Position numbers and translations under genes: made by a program
Shown here: in pieces, positions 9,654 through 19,094 of the stretch
How positions within the stretch are numbered: position 1 is the stretch's first letter
How the letters are laid out: each line of letters starts with the position of its first letter
The notes under the pieces: generated by a model
What the model saw: the letters and a program-made list of their open reading frames with translations, nothing else
Databases searched by the model: none
What the model was told of the DNA's origin: nothing
NCBI RefSeq assembly: GCF_014489415.1
Contig: NZ_CP060822.1
Coordinates: forward strand, 1,250,311 to 1,314,310
DNA: 64,000 nucleotides
DNA from: Cylindrospermopsis curvispora GIHE-G1
GTDB lineage: Bacteria; Cyanobacteriota; Cyanobacteriia; Cyanobacteriales; Nostocaceae
Direction: 5' to 3'

Positions 9654-11096
9654 CTATTTTTTCACTGTGCGTTCCTGTAATCTCCCTTCAAACCAAAGAC
9701 CAGCAGAAATCAAACCAGATCCACAGATTACGAATACTAAGGATCTAAATAATAAGTCGGTGTCGTACTCTAAGATACGACTGATAATTTGCAAGATTAA
9801 TAACATCATGCCACACCAAAAAGCAGTTCTGCTACTCAACTTTAATCCTTCTTGAATTAATCCCCAGGATAAAGTAAACAACAGAGAATTAAAAATGAAA
9901 ATTCCCAATTCTGTAATTCGACCAATACCCTGATGCCAAAAGGGAATGATCACAATGAAACCTAAAAAAATGCCAATTACAGTTAAAGTGAAAAATGCTT
10001 CTCGACGGTTAGGATTATTGCGATGACGAAAGAGAAATAACCATTGAATAAATACCAAACCACCAATAATTCCTAAATCAATAATAGATAAATATTGAAA
10101 CCCGGTGGAGAGATTATTGAAGGAACTAGAGAAATTGTCCAATTCCAAGGATTGCCATTGCCAACGAAAGGATAAAAGGTAAAATACCACAGCAAAACAA
10201 CCTAGGGCAAAATGGCGAGCTATTCCTTGAAATAACCGGTAGTTTACCGTGGGAAACAGTAAATCATCATAACTCCAAAATAGGGCGGGTGGTAATGCTA
10301 AAGCAAAAGAAGCTACCCACGGAAAAACATCTGAAGAAGTTAATAGTGGTAAAGGTTGAAGATTATATTGCAGGGAAAACGTAAAGGCGATCGCTGCTAG
10401 GATAAAAATTATCCGTGAACGACAAATATAAGCTAATGGAACAAATAACACCCAGGAAATTAAAGGGGTATGTCGAACAGCTAATTGATCCCAATTTAAA
10501 TTACCACCAGTTACAGAAAATTCTCCAAGTCCCAACCAATAGCCAATTTGTAATAGCAAAATAGCCAAAATTCCTAAGGAATTAATACAAAGGCTATAGG
10601 CCATTATCAAAACACCAAAACCCCAGGCTAAAAACAACTGTGTGGGTGAACCACTAATATTAAATATTTCCGCCATCAAGACTAATGTTGCTCCTAAGAT
10701 TAGGCTACTCAGTAGCAGTAAACCTTCCCCTAAAAAGCGTTTACCAGGTTTAGATTTTTTCTCTTCTCCCTTTTTTTCCCGACCTAGGGTTGGTTCTCTC
10801 CAAGTGAAAAATCCAGTAATAGCAGTGGATAAAAATAGACTCATTAACAAGATAAATTTCACTTCCCTGGACCAGGTTTGCCAATTTGCTGCTAGGAAAA
10901 TAACTATACCCAAAATCAGCAATAAACCACCAAAAGCAATAGCTATCAACCCAGAACTTTCTTTAGCAGATCCTTCTATTTTTTTAAATTGATGACGATC
11001 GGCAATTTGTTCATACTGGGAAGAACTGATAATTCCTTCATCGCGCCAACGTTGTGCTTCTTGGCGTAACTGTCGCGCAAAGTTATCTAAAATCAT
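9654..11096 (-). CDS. DUF2157 multi-pass membrane protein
   Basis: 480 residues. The cytoplasmic head (FARQLRQEAQRWRDEGIISSSQYEQI) is the DUF2157 signature, followed by roughly a dozen hydrophobic helices to the C-terminus (for example GLIAIAFGGLLLILGIVIFLAANW). The ATG at 11096 is preferred to an upstream TTG at 11153 because the conserved head begins there. It lies first in a two-gene unit with the GDYXXLXY gene. DUF2157 proteins are conserved membrane proteins of unknown function. Confidence 0.8.
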   Translation of the reverse strand: MILDNFARQLRQEAQRWRDEGIISSSQYEQIADRHQFKKIEGSAKESSGLIAIAFGGLLLILGIVIFLAANWQTWSREVKFILLMSLFLSTAITGFFTWREPTLGREKKGEEKKSKPGKRFLGEGLLLLSSLILGATLVLMAEIFNISGSPTQLFLAWGFGVLIMAYSLCINSLGILAILLLQIGYWLGLGEFSVTGGNLNWDQLAVRHTPLISWVLFVPLAYICRSRIIFILAAIAFTFSLQYNLQPLPLLTSSDVFPWVASFALALPPALFWSYDDLLFPTVNYRLFQGIARHFALGCFAVVFYLLSFRWQWQSLELDNFSSSFNNLSTGFQYLSIIDLGIIGGLVFIQWLFLFRHRNNPNRREAFFTLTVIGIFLGFIVIIPFWHQGIGRITELGIFIFNSLLFTLSWGLIQEGLKLSSRTAFWCGMMLLILQIISRILEYDTDLLFRSLVFVICGSGLISAGLWFEGRLQERTVKK

Positions 11097-11291
11097 GACC
11101 TCTGTACTAGGGGTGAGTTTGACAAGAATACCCAGAGATTTACCCCTAATCAAGCACAGTTCACCACATAAAGAGAACCTACACTATACAATCAAACCAT
11201 TGTGTTAGACTAGTATGCAGTCAATCACCCTAGTGATATTGTTCTGGTGTAACAGTTTATCAATTTTATGCCTGTGTACACTAGCAGTGAC

Positions 11292-12971
11292 CTAACTCTT
11301 GTGAGCAGCAATGGGCATTCTCCAACCCGTACCAAAAGCTCTATCGGTAATTTTCAGTCCCGGTGCTGCTTGTCGACGCTTAAATTCCGATCCAGCAACT
11401 AGCTTGATTACCCGATTTACAGTCCCTAAATCATGACCTCCAGCTATTATTTCCTCTACTGATTGATGTTGATTGATTAAACGCTGTAGAATATCATCCA
11501 GAATATTATATGGTGGTAAGGAGTCTTGATCAGTTTGACCAGGCTTGAGTTCTGCACTGGGAGGCTTGGTCAAAATGTTTTGGGGAATAACCTCTTGTTG
11601 ATTTTGACCATTCAACCAATTACAAATAGAATAAACGCGGGTTTTTGGCACGTCCGCAATTACTGCTAAACCTCCATTCATATCACCATAAAGGGTGCAG
11701 TAACCAACAGCAATTTCTGATTTATTACCGGTGGATAAAAGCAGGTGACCAAATTTATTGGATATTGCCATCAATAGAATACCTCGAATACGAGACTGAA
11801 TATTTTCTTCAGCAATTCCAAATTCTGTACCTGTAAATAATTCAAATAAGGTATGGTCAAAACTTTTCATTAATTCACCAATGGGCAAAATTTGGGTTTT
11901 AATCCCTAAATTCTGCCCTAATTTGAGAGCATCGCTAACAGAATGTTGGGAACTATAGGGTGAAGGCATTAACACGCCTAAAACATTTTCTTTGCCCAAT
12001 GCAGCAGTAGCAATAGCAGCAACTAAGGCTGAATCTATACCACCACTTAAACCTAAAATCACTTGAGAAAACCGACATTTTTGCACATAATCCTTCACCC
12101 CCAAAACTAAAGCGTGCCAGATTTCCTCATCCTCTGATTCATAGATGGGAATAATCGGATTTTGGTCTGAGTCGGAAGCCAATTCCACCTCTTTTGTATG
12201 TTGATTGAATTCTACTATGAGAAAATCTGGAGTAAAACCATGACCTCGATATAGAATTTCACCTTGGGAGTTGACAGCAAAACTATAACCATCAAATATT
12301 AAATCATCATTACCACCAACTTGATTAGTGTAAATTATAGGTTGCTGAAAGTTTACAGCGGTATGTCTTAACATTGCTTCTCTGGTTTTCTGTTTACCAA
12401 CTGTATAAGGAGAAGCAGATAAGTTGACTATTAAATCTACCCCCACAACCGATAAATCAACAATGGGATTTACCGCGTAACACTTTTTGCCCCAAAATTC
12501 TTCATCATTCCATAAATCTTCACATATAGTCACACCAATGTTAACACCATCTAATGTAAAGTAGTTGGGGTTTAACCCAGGCTCAAAGTACCGTTTTTCG
12601 TCAAAAACATCGTAGGTAGGTAATAGTCTTTTGTGAAAATATTGTTGAATTTTCCCCTTTTCTAACCAAGCAACACTATTAAATAAATTTTTCCCCCCCC
12701 TAATGTGATGTTCTCCATTCCGAACCACAGTTCCTACCAAAACTGCTAGGTGAGTTGGTAAATTTTGAGCTAGTTCTTGTAAGCTCATATCCATGGCTTC
12801 CACAAATCCAGGATTTAACAGTAAATCTCTTGGTGGATAGCCACATAAAGAAAGTTCTGGTGTTAATAATAAACGTACATCATTTGCTTGCTGTGCAGTT
12901 TCTAGGATTTTTTGACAATTTCCTTTTACGTCACCAATAATGGGATTTAGTTGGGCAATGGCTATTTTCAT
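11292..12971 (-). CDS. nadE: Glutamine-dependent NAD+ synthetase
   Basis: 559 residues in two domains. The N-terminal nitrilase-like glutaminase has the Glu-Lys-Cys triad at about E39 (TPELSLCGYPPRD), K114 (FHKRLLP) and C150 (VTICEDLW). The C-terminal synthetase has the pyrophosphatase loop LGLSGGIDSALVAAIA at about residue 308. It converts deamido-NAD to NAD using ammonia channelled from glutamine. It is the third gene of a unit with nadD and an NrtR-like regulator, 50 bases downstream of the latter, so the last steps of NAD synthesis are encoded together. Confidence 0.96.
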   Translation of the reverse strand: MKIAIAQLNPIIGDVKGNCQKILETAQQANDVRLLLTPELSLCGYPPRDLLLNPGFVEAMDMSLQELAQNLPTHLAVLVGTVVRNGEHHIRGGKNLFNSVAWLEKGKIQQYFHKRLLPTYDVFDEKRYFEPGLNPNYFTLDGVNIGVTICEDLWNDEEFWGKKCYAVNPIVDLSVVGVDLIVNLSASPYTVGKQKTREAMLRHTAVNFQQPIIYTNQVGGNDDLIFDGYSFAVNSQGEILYRGHGFTPDFLIVEFNQHTKEVELASDSDQNPIIPIYESEDEEIWHALVLGVKDYVQKCRFSQVILGLSGGIDSALVAAIATAALGKENVLGVLMPSPYSSQHSVSDALKLGQNLGIKTQILPIGELMKSFDHTLFELFTGTEFGIAEENIQSRIRGILLMAISNKFGHLLLSTGNKSEIAVGYCTLYGDMNGGLAVIADVPKTRVYSICNWLNGQNQQEVIPQNILTKPPSAELKPGQTDQDSLPPYNILDDILQRLINQHQSVEEIIAGGHDLGTVNRVIKLVAGSEFKRRQAAPGLKITDRAFGTGWRMPIAAHKS

Positions 12972-13021
12972 AGTGGTAATTTCAGTAATATAAACCTGGT
13001 AGTTAAAAATCTAAATCAATA

Positions 13022-13768
13022 CTAAATAAATACTAATGGTTTATCCTTAAATGGTGCAAACGCTTGGGCATCAAACTTATATAAACTTGCAGGACGACCA
13101 GCTCCCCTACAAACCTTACTTCCCGTATCTAATAAAAAACCGAGTTTTAACAACCGGGCTCTAAAATTAGAATAATCAGAAAAGTTTTCTCCTAAAACTG
13201 TTGCGTATAACTGATATAACTCATTAAGGGTAAAGTTTTCTGGTAATACGTCAAACGCTACCGGACTATATTCTAATTTATTTTTCAGTCTTTTGTGCCC
13301 ATAGTTAATTATTTGATCGTGATCAAAGGCCAATTCTGGTATTTTTTTCACGGGATGCCATGCAGTACCAGCAACCTTATTCGTGATTAATTCTGCTTCT
13401 TCAAATCTCACTAAAGCAAAATAACTTACTGACAAATAACGCACCCCATAACTGTTGCTTTTTTCCCTAGGATCCCGATGTGGACCGCCAAAGGTGTATA
13501 GTTGATCTAAGTATAAATTACTTACCCTAATTTTTTCTGCCATAATTCTGTAAGCAGCATCCTCCAGGGATTCACCCTGACGCACCAAAGTACCAGGGAG
13601 ACTCCAGAAATTCAAAAATGGCTCTTGTTGTCGCATCACCAGTAAAACCAACAGACGATTTCTCGCAGTATCTACGGAGAAAATCACATTATCAACACCT
13701 ACCTTAAAATTCGCTAAGGTCCCTTTAGATATGGAATTTGTACAACTTGTCTGATTACTTAATAGCAT
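13022..13768 (-). CDS. NrtR-like regulator: degenerate Nudix domain plus winged helix
   Basis: 248 residues. Residues about 25-150 form a Nudix fold and the rest (TLNELYQLYATVLGENFSDYSNFRARLLKLGFL) a winged-helix DNA-binding domain ending with GRPASLYKF, the NrtR arrangement. The Nudix box is altered: after PGTLVRQGESLEDAAY it reads RIMAEKIRV where active enzymes have REUXEEXGU. Two acidic metal ligands are therefore replaced, and hydrolysis is probably lost or weak. NrtR proteins sense ADP-ribose or related NAD metabolites and repress NAD genes. The A of its ATG is the last base of the nadD stop codon, and nadE follows, so it is likely to control its own operon. Confidence 0.8.
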   Translation of the reverse strand: MLLSNQTSCTNSISKGTLANFKVGVDNVIFSVDTARNRLLVLLVMRQQEPFLNFWSLPGTLVRQGESLEDAAYRIMAEKIRVSNLYLDQLYTFGGPHRDPREKSNSYGVRYLSVSYFALVRFEEAELITNKVAGTAWHPVKKIPELAFDHDQIINYGHKRLKNKLEYSPVAFDVLPENFTLNELYQLYATVLGENFSDYSNFRARLLKLGFLLDTGSKVCRGAGRPASLYKFDAQAFAPFKDKPLVFI

Positions 13769-14340
13769 TAAATGTATAACCTCTCACGATTAATATAGGC
13801 AATTACGGGAGCTGTGAGAGTTTGTAGATTTTTTTGTTGACGAAAATTAGTTGATGACACATTTAAACCTTTAGTACTAGCGATCGCCATTTTTCCCCCT
13901 AATTGTCTAATTTTATGTAGACTAGCATCTTCTATAATATATCCAGGTCGAGGAATCACCAATAATTGGACTTGTTGTAGCAAATCACTAATTCTATACC
14001 ACCTCGGTAATTGGTTAACTAGATCAGAACCAATTACTAAAGTATACTTCACATCATCTCCCCATTTTAATTTTGCCCTTTCTAGGGTTTCTAAGGTGCG
14101 CCAACTACTCAATTCCTGTGCTAAAATAATATTATTTAATTTATCTAATGGAGGCTCAATATCAGAAATTAACAACTGTAACATAGCAGCACGATGTCCT
14201 AGGGGTGTCTGCTGTTCTTTAATAGGGTTATCCGCCGCCCAAACCGCTACCCAATCATAATTTTCACATAGCCATTTGATAATTTTTTGATGTCCAGCTG
14301 TGGGTGGATCTGCACTTGTGCCAAATAATGCGATATTCAT
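13768..14340 (-). CDS. nadD: Nicotinate-nucleotide adenylyltransferase
   Basis: 190 residues, the normal length for NadD. It joins ATP and nicotinate mononucleotide to give deamido-NAD. The nucleotidyltransferase signature GTSADPPTAGH (7-17) supplies the H/TxGH-type ATP site, and VSSTNFR near the C-terminus corresponds to the ISSTxIR motif. It is first of the nadD-nrtR-nadE unit and overlaps the next gene by one base. Confidence 0.9.
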   Translation of the reverse strand: MNIALFGTSADPPTAGHQKIIKWLCENYDWVAVWAADNPIKEQQTPLGHRAAMLQLLISDIEPPLDKLNNIILAQELSSWRTLETLERAKLKWGDDVKYTLVIGSDLVNQLPRWYRISDLLQQVQLLVIPRPGYIIEDASLHKIRQLGGKMAIASTKGLNVSSTNFRQQKNLQTLTAPVIAYINRERLYI

Positions 14341-14343
14341 AAA

Positions 14344-14683
14344 TTTAAGGTACGATATCTAATAAATAGGTCTCTACAATTTGGATTTGCTGTAAATGAG
14401 ATTCAGCTTTCAACAGCGTTTATCGGTAAATACAAACATAACCTTGAGGTAAACGGATTATTAGCTGATAAAGGTCGGTCAGCAAGCTATAATCTTGAGA
14501 GTACAGATTTAATTCTCGATTCCCATAACCATAATCTGTATTGATAAAGGTGGTCATATGCGCATGTAAATGTTGACAAAATTCCCCGATTTGGCTCAGT
14601 TGTTTATGGTAGCTTTCACCATAAATAATGTCAAGTCCCCAGTTGTTAACAGGTCACCGAGAATGGATTGGAGTAGGTTTTAA
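14344..14683 (-). pseudogene. Decayed ORF of unknown family between nadD and ftsH
   Basis: This 340-base gap is not featureless. On the minus strand one frame reads like protein across two in-frame stops: PVNNWGLDIIYGESYHKQLS after a TGA at 14656-14654, on through HAHMTTFINTDYGYGNREL and LPQGYVCIYR to a TAA at 14422-14420, then LLKAESHLQQIQIVETYLLD to a final TAA just before nadD. The only ATG in the middle part (14557) would give 45 residues. The amino-acid composition looks coding rather than random, so I read it as a gene inactivated by nonsense changes. The family was not recognised. The region must also hold the promoters of nadD and ftsH. Confidence 0.4.
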
Positions 14684-16591
14684 ATGGTAAATACTATGAC
14701 GACAAATACTGGTAGAAAAACATTGGAAAAACCCTGGTTAAAAAAGGTTCCAGCCAAAAGATTTGCTTGGACTGGAGTATTAGTAGCCACGATGATTATG
14801 CTACCAGAAATTGTGGGTAGTCCAGTCTTGGCACAAAAAATTGGGCGTAGTAATTCTTTATCTTACGGACAGCTACTACAGAAAACTAAAGCAGGCCAGG
14901 TTAAAAGAGTAGAAATTGATGAAGGTGAACAAATAGCTAAGGTATATTTGGTCAGTCATAAACCTGGTACAGCGCCCATATCAGTGAGACTGTTAGATCA
15001 AAATAGTGAGTTAATCAGTAAACTCAAGGAGAAAAAAGTTGAGTTCGGTGAGATTTCCACAGCTAGTAGCAGAGCAACCATTGGTTTACTAATCAACTTG
15101 ATGTGGATTTTGCCACTGTTAGCCTTGATTATGTTATTGCTGCGACGTTCTGCTAGTAGTTCCAACCAGGCATTGAATTTTGGCAGATCTCGGGCCCGGT
15201 TTCAAATGGAGGCTAAAACCGGGGTGAAATTTGATGATGTAGCTGGAATTACTGAGGCTAAGGAAGAACTACAGGAAGTAGTGACATTTTTACAACAACC
15301 GGAAAAATTTACTGCTGTGGGGGCAAAAATTCCCAAGGGTGTACTATTGGTTGGACCACCGGGAACTGGTAAGACCTTATTGGCAAAAGCCATTGCTGGG
15401 GAAGCATCTGTGCCATTTTTCAGCATTTCTGGCTCGGAATTTGTGGAAATGTTTGTGGGTGTGGGCGCTTCCCGGGTGCGAGACCTGTTTAAAAAGGCTA
15501 AGGAAAATGCTCCCTGTATTATCTTTATTGATGAGATTGATGCTGTGGGTAGACAGAGAGGAGCAGGTATTGGTGGTGGTAATGATGAAAGAGAGCAAAC
15601 CCTAAATCAGTTGCTAACGGAAATGGATGGTTTTGAAGGCAATAATGGGATTATTATTATTGCTGCTACGAACCGTCCAGATGTGTTGGATTCTGCCTTG
15701 TTACGTCCCGGTCGTTTTGATAGACAGGTAATTGTAGATGCGCCAGATCTAAAGGGACGTTTAGATATATTGGCAGTCCACGCTCGAAATAAGAAATTAG
15801 ACCCCACCATTTCCTTAGAGGAAATTGCCCAACGCACCCCTGGTTTTACCGGTGCAGACCTGGCTAATCTGCTCAATGAAGCAGCTATTTTGACAGCTAG
15901 ACGGCGCAAGGAAGAAATTTCTATGCTGGAAATTAATGATGCGGTGGACCGGGTTGTAGCTGGTATGGAAGGTACGGCTTTAGTTGATGGCAAAAGTAAA
16001 CGTTTAATTGCCTATCATGAGGTGGGTCATGCCTTGATTGGTACATTAGTTAAAGATCATGATCCTGTACAAAAAGTTACTTTGATACCAAGGGGACAAG
16101 CTTTGGGTCTAACTTGGTTTACACCTAATGAAGACCAGGGTTTAGTATCTCGCTCTCAAATGTTAGCTCGCATTATGGGAGCTTTAGGGGGGCGTGCTGC
16201 GGAAGAAATTGTCTTTGGCAAAGCGGAAGTAACTACTGGTGCAGGTAATGACTTACAACAGGTGACAACTATGGCTAGACAAATGGTGACCCGATTTGGC
16301 ATGTCCGATCTGGGTTTGTTATCTCTCGAAAGTCCCAGTCAAGAAATATTTTTGGGGAGAGACTGGGGAATGAAATCGGATTATTCTGAGCAAATTGCTG
16401 CCAAAATTGATGTTCAGGTCAGAGATATTGTTAGTACCTGTTATGCCAAAGTAAAAGAACTGCTGCAGGAAAATCGCATGACTATGGACCGCTTAGTTGA
16501 AATGCTGATGGTGGAAGAAACCATTGATGGAGATTTATTCCGTAATATTGTTGAAGAAAATAAGTTTGATAAAATACCAGTAGCTCTATAA
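14684..16591 (+). CDS. ftsH: ATP-dependent zinc metalloprotease FtsH
   Basis: 635 residues. Two membrane helices (about 27-50 and 132-153) flank a lumenal/periplasmic domain. The AAA module follows with Walker A GPPGTGKT (224-231), Walker B IIFIDEID and the second region of homology ([19 protein letters not shown]). The zinc site HEVGH is at 445-449. FtsH hexamers extract and degrade membrane proteins; cyanobacterial FtsH complexes remove damaged D1 in photosystem II repair. Which of the usual four paralogues this is cannot be decided here. A second ATG four codons in is an alternative start. Confidence 0.96.
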   Translation: MVNTMTTNTGRKTLEKPWLKKVPAKRFAWTGVLVATMIMLPEIVGSPVLAQKIGRSNSLSYGQLLQKTKAGQVKRVEIDEGEQIAKVYLVSHKPGTAPISVRLLDQNSELISKLKEKKVEFGEISTASSRATIGLLINLMWILPLLALIMLLLRRSASSSNQALNFGRSRARFQMEAKTGVKFDDVAGITEAKEELQEVVTFLQQPEKFTAVGAKIPKGVLLVGPPGTGKTLLAKAIAGEASVPFFSISGSEFVEMFVGVGASRVRDLFKKAKENAPCIIFIDEIDAVGRQRGAGIGGGNDEREQTLNQLLTEMDGFEGNNGIIIIAATNRPDVLDSALLRPGRFDRQVIVDAPDLKGRLDILAVHARNKKLDPTISLEEIAQRTPGFTGADLANLLNEAAILTARRRKEEISMLEINDAVDRVVAGMEGTALVDGKSKRLIAYHEVGHALIGTLVKDHDPVQKVTLIPRGQALGLTWFTPNEDQGLVSRSQMLARIMGALGGRAAEEIVFGKAEVTTGAGNDLQQVTTMARQMVTRFGMSDLGLLSLESPSQEIFLGRDWGMKSDYSEQIAAKIDVQVRDIVSTCYAKVKELLQENRMTMDRLVEMLMVEETIDGDLFRNIVEENKFDKIPVAL

Positions 16592-16595
16592 TACA

Positions 16596-16625
16596 GGCGA
16601 TCGCATGGACCACCAGGCGATCGCC
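16596..16625. terminator. HIP1-pair inverted repeat after ftsH
   Basis: GGCGATCGC (16596-16604) and GCGATCGCC (16617-16625) are perfect inverted copies 12 bases apart, starting 5 bases after the ftsH stop. Each is a HIP1 octamer plus one base. The pair can fold into a GC-rich hairpin and probably forms the ftsH 3' end, though no T-run follows. Confidence 0.5.
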
Positions 16626-16669
16626 GTATTTATTGTACAATTCTTAGGGAAAATAAACATTCAAACACA

Positions 16670-16691
16670 GAGACGTTAAGGTGAACGTCTC
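16670..16691. repeat. 8-bp hairpin in the ftsH 3' region
   Basis: GAGACGTT and AACGTCTC pair perfectly around a 6-base loop. It may act with the HIP1 pair upstream as a second 3' end signal. Confidence 0.4.
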
Positions 16692-16957
16692 CGTGAGTGT
16701 GGCAGTATCGAGTACATTTAACCTAGGTTAATATCAGTGTTTGATCTGTTTGGCAGTAATTGTATCCTATCTTGGCCTCTCGGGATAATCCGCATCGACG
16801 AGATGTAAATCATTCGGCTGAACAAGGTCAAAGCGATACAAGGAATAGAGTTGCAGTTTTTGTTGAGTCATAGGTTTAGCACCAAAATGTTTCTTACATT
16901 AAGTTGTTATCTACCTTTTCTCATCTTTCCTCTCCCATCCGGAGTAATTACTAAAAA

Positions 16958-17947
16958 TTATGAAAAATTATGCGATCCTGACATGAAAGAGTTTTTGTGC
17001 TGGTACCACACACCTGAGCATAGGATTTCATCTCTAATGAGTTGCGTTGGATTTCCCTCAGTCATGTTTTTAAATAGCACTGTAAATGCACCAGCACCCA
17101 AACCCTCCTGGGGAAACATTCGATAACAGGGAATAGTGGTTAAATTAGACCTGTAGGGAGAAAGAGGACTAACTTCTACAGGTTTAAATTGGGGAAATCG
17201 CTCTAGAAACCATGTACAAACTTGTTCATTTTCTTCTGGAGAGTAGGTGCAAGTCATATAAACTAAATAACCTTGGGGAGCAACAATCCCAGCGGAATTA
17301 GCAATAATTCGTTTCTGACGATTGGCATTTTTATTAATTACTGTCTGGTGAAAACATCCGGGAGCTTTCTCTCTCTTTGCTAGTAAGGACTGACCGCTAC
17401 AAGGTGCATCAACTATAACTAAACTCATAGATTGTTTCAGCATTTGAGCTAAAACGCTAGTATCTCGATTAAGTACGCAACCAGGTTGAATTTGACAACG
17501 CTTTAAATTAGATATTAGCATTCCTAGTCGTTTACCAATTAATTCGTTACTAAAAATTAAATCCGGTTGTAATGCTTTCCACGCAAAGATACTTTTACCT
17601 CCAGGTGCGGCACATACATCTAATACTAAAGGAATAGGTTGCTTTATAGTTAATAATACAGATGCTGCAAATATAGAAGAAAAGTCTAAACAGTAAAAAG
17701 CTCCTGCTTGATGGAGAGCATGTTGACCAGGTCTTTCCCCCACTTGTAGACGATCTACAAATTTGGGTTGCCATGATGTTGGTGTCTCCGTGGTGAATGG
17801 CGGTGTTTCTGGAAGATTTTGACACCAAAGGATAGAAGGTGAAAAGGGTTGGGGATGAACTAAAGCTGCTATAAATTTTGCCTCTTCATCAGGGTTATCA
17901 AATAAACGATGGGCAAGTTTTAGTAATAAATTAGAAGGTTGTTCCAT
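16958..17947 (-). CDS. RsmB/NSUN-family RNA (cytosine-5)-methyltransferase
   Basis: 329 residues. The SAM-binding loop LDVCAAPGGKS, the motif IV VDAPCSGQSLL and the motif VI catalytic stretch YMTCTYSPEENE mark the NOL1/NOP2/Sun family that methylates C5 of cytidine in rRNA or tRNA. It lacks the N-terminal NusB-like domain of classical RsmB, as many cyanobacterial members do. It starts 3 bases after the truncated kdpD gene and is last in a three-gene minus-strand unit. The C-terminal tail after about residue 295 (YQHKNSFMSGSHNFS) looks unrelated to the family and may be a read-on extension. Confidence 0.85.
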   Translation of the reverse strand: MEQPSNLLLKLAHRLFDNPDEEAKFIAALVHPQPFSPSILWCQNLPETPPFTTETPTSWQPKFVDRLQVGERPGQHALHQAGAFYCLDFSSIFAASVLLTIKQPIPLVLDVCAAPGGKSIFAWKALQPDLIFSNELIGKRLGMLISNLKRCQIQPGCVLNRDTSVLAQMLKQSMSLVIVDAPCSGQSLLAKREKAPGCFHQTVINKNANRQKRIIANSAGIVAPQGYLVYMTCTYSPEENEQVCTWFLERFPQFKPVEVSPLSPYRSNLTTIPCYRMFPQEGLGAGAFTVLFKNMTEGNPTQLIRDEILCSGVWYQHKNSFMSGSHNFS

Positions 17948-17950
17948 TCT

Positions 17951-19060
17951 CTATTCAGCAATAATATGTAAATCAATATTTTGATTGCGAATCAAGTCTA
18001 CAAGTCGCTGGGTAAAAGAGCCTTTAAACCATCTTTGCCAGCGAGGTTGTTGGCTTTCACCAATGACAATTTGGGTAATGTGATACTTAGCCGCGATTCG
18101 AGCAATTTCTCGAGCAACATTTTGACTTTTGACATGCAAAAATTCACCCCCAAATTCCCTACATAATTTCTCACAAGTATCAATATGACCAGCTTCTTTC
18201 TTACTGAGGAATTGCTCCGGATCTGACACAAAAATCCCATATAGTTTTGCATTCATGTAATTAGCAATGCGGGCACCTCGACGGAGTAACTGTAGTGAAT
18301 TAGAATAAGTAGAAACACAAACTAGGACCCGTTCATGAATATTACAACTAGATGGTTCCAGACTAGAAGTGTTTGCTTCTTCTTCAACCGTATCCGCTAC
18401 TTCCCGCAAAGACAACTCTCGTAGAGCTATCAAATTGCGACGCTGGAAAAAATTTTTCAAAGACTGCTCAACTTGAGTCCGGGGGTAAATTTTCCCTTCA
18501 CGCAATCGTTCCTCCAAAGTTTCTGGAGTAATATCAATCACCACAACCGCATCAGCTTCATCAAGCAGGCGATCTGGAATCCTTTCTCTGACCACAATAC
18601 CAGTAATTCTCGCCACTATGTCATTTAAACTTTCTATGTGCTGAATATTAACCGTGGAGTAAACATCAATTCCACTCTCTAAAATTACCTCCACATCCTG
18701 ATATCGTTTTTCCCGTGGAGATCCGGGGATGTTAGTATGGGCCAGTTCATCAATTAAAACTAACTGGGGAGAGCGATCCAATATGGCATCTGTATCCATT
18801 TCTGTAAGAGTTATGTTCTCCTTGACCATGACCTTTTTAGGAATCATTTCCAGTCCAGTGGCTTTTTGAGCAGTCTCTTTGCGTCCATGAGTTTCTAAAA
18901 TGCCAATAATGACATCAATTCCCTCCTGTTTGAGTTGATGTGCTTCCTCCAGCATTTTATAAGTTTTACCCACACCGGGAGCCATACCAATAAAGATTTT
19001 ATGTTTTCCTCGTCGGTGAGGGGTAGCATAATAACTATCAGGATCTTGTGTAGTTGGCAT
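17951..19060 (-). CDS. kdpD: Truncated KdpD: N-terminal KdpD domain plus universal-stress domain, no kinase
   Basis: 369 residues from the ATG at 19060, which has AAGGTG a few bases upstream; a GTG at 19078 is the alternative. The N-terminal KdpD domain carries Walker A GMAPGVGKTYKM and Walker B VLIDELAHTN. A UspA-like domain follows (HERVLVCVSTYSNS to about residue 369). The four-helix membrane region and histidine kinase of full KdpD are absent. Short KdpD proteins of this kind are known in Anabaena, where they sit with kdpABC; no kdpABC genes are visible here. The gene lies between a baeRF gene and an RNA methyltransferase. Usp domains of KdpD can bind cyclic-di-AMP in some bacteria; whether this one does is unknown. 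Confidence 0.85.
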   Translation of the reverse strand: MPTTQDPDSYYATPHRRGKHKIFIGMAPGVGKTYKMLEEAHQLKQEGIDVIIGILETHGRKETAQKATGLEMIPKKVMVKENITLTEMDTDAILDRSPQLVLIDELAHTNIPGSPREKRYQDVEVILESGIDVYSTVNIQHIESLNDIVARITGIVVRERIPDRLLDEADAVVVIDITPETLEERLREGKIYPRTQVEQSLKNFFQRRNLIALRELSLREVADTVEEEANTSSLEPSSCNIHERVLVCVSTYSNSLQLLRRGARIANYMNAKLYGIFVSDPEQFLSKKEAGHIDTCEKLCREFGGEFLHVKSQNVAREIARIAAKYHITQIVIGESQQPRWQRWFKGSFTQRLVDLIRNQNIDLHIIAE

Positions 19061-19094
19061 AATACACCTTGGATTCACCCGATCCTAATATACT

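Larger units (their letters stand above)
16592..16957. other. Convergent intergenic region with two inverted repeats and a short ORF
   Basis: This 366-base gap between the 3' ends of ftsH and the RsmB-like gene holds a HIP1-based inverted repeat (16596-16625), a second hairpin (16670-16691) and, on the minus strand at 16871-16767, a 34-codon frame reading MTQQKLQLYSLYRFDLVQPN and ending DYPERPR. The short frame looks compositionally like protein but has no clear ribosome site, so it is not called as a gene. Confidence 0.5.

Noticed and set aside
15607..15993. A 128-codon open frame antisense to ftsH
   Set aside because: It mirrors the conserved AAA region of ftsH codon for codon and has no ribosome site; a shadow of the real gene.
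16767..16871. A 34-codon minus-strand ORF after the RsmB-like gene
   Set aside because: The composition is protein-like, but there is no ribosome site, no upstream promoter and no recognised family; described in the intergenic entry only.
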